Source: JBBQYD01 sp942493075 (GTDB lineage: Bacteria > Verrucomicrobiota > Verrucomicrobiia > Limisphaerales > UBA8199). Taken from it: a DNA stretch of 64,000 nt. Location: NCBI GenBank assembly GCA_942493075.1, contig OW818681.1, positions 3,658,001 to 3,722,000 of the forward strand, given 5' to 3'. Position 1 is the stretch's first letter. Every line of letters starts with the position of its first letter. Below, in pieces: positions 62,931 through 64,000 of the stretch. The position numbers and the translations under genes are program-made. The notes beneath the pieces are model-generated. The model made no database searches and was not told the DNA's origin. It saw nothing but the letters and a program-made list of their open reading frames with translations.

Positions 62931-63908
62931 ATGGAAGGCGCCGCCCAGCAACCGGACCAGGAACGTCTCGATTCCTGGGTGGCGAAGTTTCTCCAGCATT
63001 TGGCGACTGACCGGGCCGCCTCTGGATACACCCAGCGCAATTATCGTGCGGCGATCCTGGAGTTCATCAGATGGCACCAGATTGTCCATCAGAGCGAGCC
63101 CGATTGGACAACCCTGGAGCGGGACGATTTTCGCGCCTACCTGCGGCACCTTGGGCGTCAGAATTTGGGCCGTGCGGCCGTTCACCTGCGCTTCTCTGCC
63201 TTGCGCACGTTTTACCGTTTCTTGATCCGCCACGGTCCCATAGCGACATCGCCGATCAAGAACATTGCGTTGCCCAAAACCGGGAGGCGCCTGCCGCAGT
63301 TTCTCACTCTGGAGCAGATGCAGACCTTGCTCGAAGCACCGGAGAGACTCGCTTCAATGGAGCCCGCTGCTGATGCTAAGGCTCAGGAACGGGTCAACAG
63401 CCGCGCCCGCCGCGATGCCGCAATCCTTGAGGTCATTTACTCGTCAGGCCTTCGTATCAGCGAGCTTTGCGGCCTTACTGCGGAGGACATTGACTGGCCC
63501 GGCCAGGTCCTGAGAATCCGCGGCAAAGGCAAGAAGGAGCGGCTCACACCAGTCGGAAGCAAAGCGCTGCAAGCGATCCAGAGGTATTGGAGCACTCTGA
63601 TCGAACCACCTGCTGGCAGCGAGCCTGTATTCGCCTCAAGCACAGGCTCAGGCGGCGCTATGAAGCCGAGAAACCTGCAAACCCGGCTGAAGCGCTATCT
63701 TGCGCTGGCAGGATTAGATCCAAAACTAACCCCGCACAAGCTGCGTCACAGTTACGCCACCCACCTGCTGGACGCGGGAGCGGATTTAAGAAGCGTGCAA
63801 GAAATGCTGGGGCACGCGCATCTCTCGACCACCCAGGTTTACACGCATGTCACCGCAGAGCGACTGAAACGGGTGTATGATCAGGCGCATCCGCGAGCGA
63901 AGCGCTAA
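62931..63908 (+). CDS. Tyrosine recombinase XerC/XerD
   Basis: The 325-residue protein has an N-terminal core-binding domain (WVAKFLQHLATDRAASGYTQRNYRAAILEF) and a catalytic domain with Arg in SSGLRISELCGL, the HxxR pair in TPHKLRHSYATHLLDAGADLR, His in MLGHAHLSTTQVYTHVT and the nucleophile Tyr in that segment. All expected residues are present. It resolves chromosome dimers at dif, or acts as an integrase; length favours Xer. XerC and XerD cannot be told apart by eye. Directly after topB, it suggests a chromosome-segregation operon. Confidence 0.92.
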   Translation: MEGAAQQPDQERLDSWVAKFLQHLATDRAASGYTQRNYRAAILEFIRWHQIVHQSEPDWTTLERDDFRAYLRHLGRQNLGRAAVHLRFSALRTFYRFLIRHGPIATSPIKNIALPKTGRRLPQFLTLEQMQTLLEAPERLASMEPAADAKAQERVNSRARRDAAILEVIYSSGLRISELCGLTAEDIDWPGQVLRIRGKGKKERLTPVGSKALQAIQRYWSTLIEPPAGSEPVFASSTGSGGAMKPRNLQTRLKRYLALAGLDPKLTPHKLRHSYATHLLDAGADLRSVQEMLGHAHLSTTQVYTHVTAERLKRVYDQAHPRAKR

Positions 63909-63979
63909 GGGGGTCAGAACCCATTATTTTTAGATGTTTCTTGACGGTTTCTCCCCCAGCAGGTAAGTAGCTGCATCTT

Positions 63980-64000
63980 ATGAACACTGCTTTCTCCGTA
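63980..64000 (+). CDS. Possible start of next gene, right edge
   Basis: Only seven codons (MNTAFSV) are seen from an ATG at 63980. xerC-like genes often precede hslV in Bacillus-type order (codV-clpQ-clpY), which makes hslV a guess only. The ribosome-binding site is weak. Nothing more can be said from this window. Confidence 0.2.

Noticed and set aside
63941..63969. TTGACG-N17-TAAGTA as a promoter for the right-edge gene
   Set aside because: The -10 part matches the consensus at only two or three positions.

Overview
The window reads as a chromosomal segment of a heterotrophic member of the Verrucomicrobiota, probably a Pedosphaera/Limisphaerales-like lineage. This is inferred from gene content, not from a marker gene. 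The signs are a GH89 alpha-N-acetylglucosaminidase beside a kinase-MurQ fusion, a prepilin-like protein with a C-terminal DG-H motif, an ECF sigma factor with a long membrane-anchored C-terminal part, a large secreted PA14/Ig-like protein, and several glycoside hydrolases. Base composition looks moderately GC-rich. No rRNA operon, phage, insertion sequence or CRISPR array is visible.

Layout. 1-1.6 kb: the start of zwf leaving the left edge, an HDOD protein and tRNA-Leu(CAA). 1.6-6.7 kb: an amino-sugar locus (GH89 plus MurK-like kinase fused to MurQ etherase, split by a frameshift) with a divergent AraC regulator. 6.7-19.1 kb: a signalling and stress block with a prepilin-like protein, five receiver-domain proteins, lipoamide dehydrogenase, a tandem Usp, a Kef-type antiporter, Rnk, an NtrB/NtrC-like pair and a hibernation factor (HPF). 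Sigma-54-like promoter motifs lie in front of three of these units, and one heads a short, structured, terminator-ended candidate RNA. 19.4-23.5 kb: housekeeping genes fumC, purE and a UvrD/PcrA helicase. 23.8-28.9 kb: a stand-alone two-module NRPS (A-PCP-C-A-PCP) with no release domain. 29.1-32.8 kb: a DegP/HtrA protease and an OmpR-type two-component pair. 33-36.2 kb: a secreted PA14 protein. 36.3-37.7 kb: tRNA-Ser(GGA), yajQ and frr.

37.8-46 kb: a carbohydrate operon on the minus strand (SDR, MFS transporter, GH50-like hydrolase, enolase-superfamily dehydratase, clan GH-A hydrolase) facing a XylR-like regulator. It plausibly takes up and degrades an oligosaccharide through a sugar-acid intermediate. 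46-48.5 kb: an FtsB/DivIC-like protein, a lipoprotein, a Yip1-like membrane protein and a second, stand-alone MurQ. 48.5-56.8 kb: a PAS-containing sigma-54 activator divergent from a complete RND tripartite efflux operon with a trailing AhpD-like gene. 56.9-64 kb: the large ECF sigma factor, mnmE, topB, a XerC/D recombinase and the first codons of a possible next gene.

The points most worth following are the frameshifted kinase-MurQ fusion at a homopolymer, the candidate sigma-54 RNA beside its likely regulator pair, the orphan NRPS whose specificity codes read roughly as threonine then glycine, and the membrane-anchored sigma factor.
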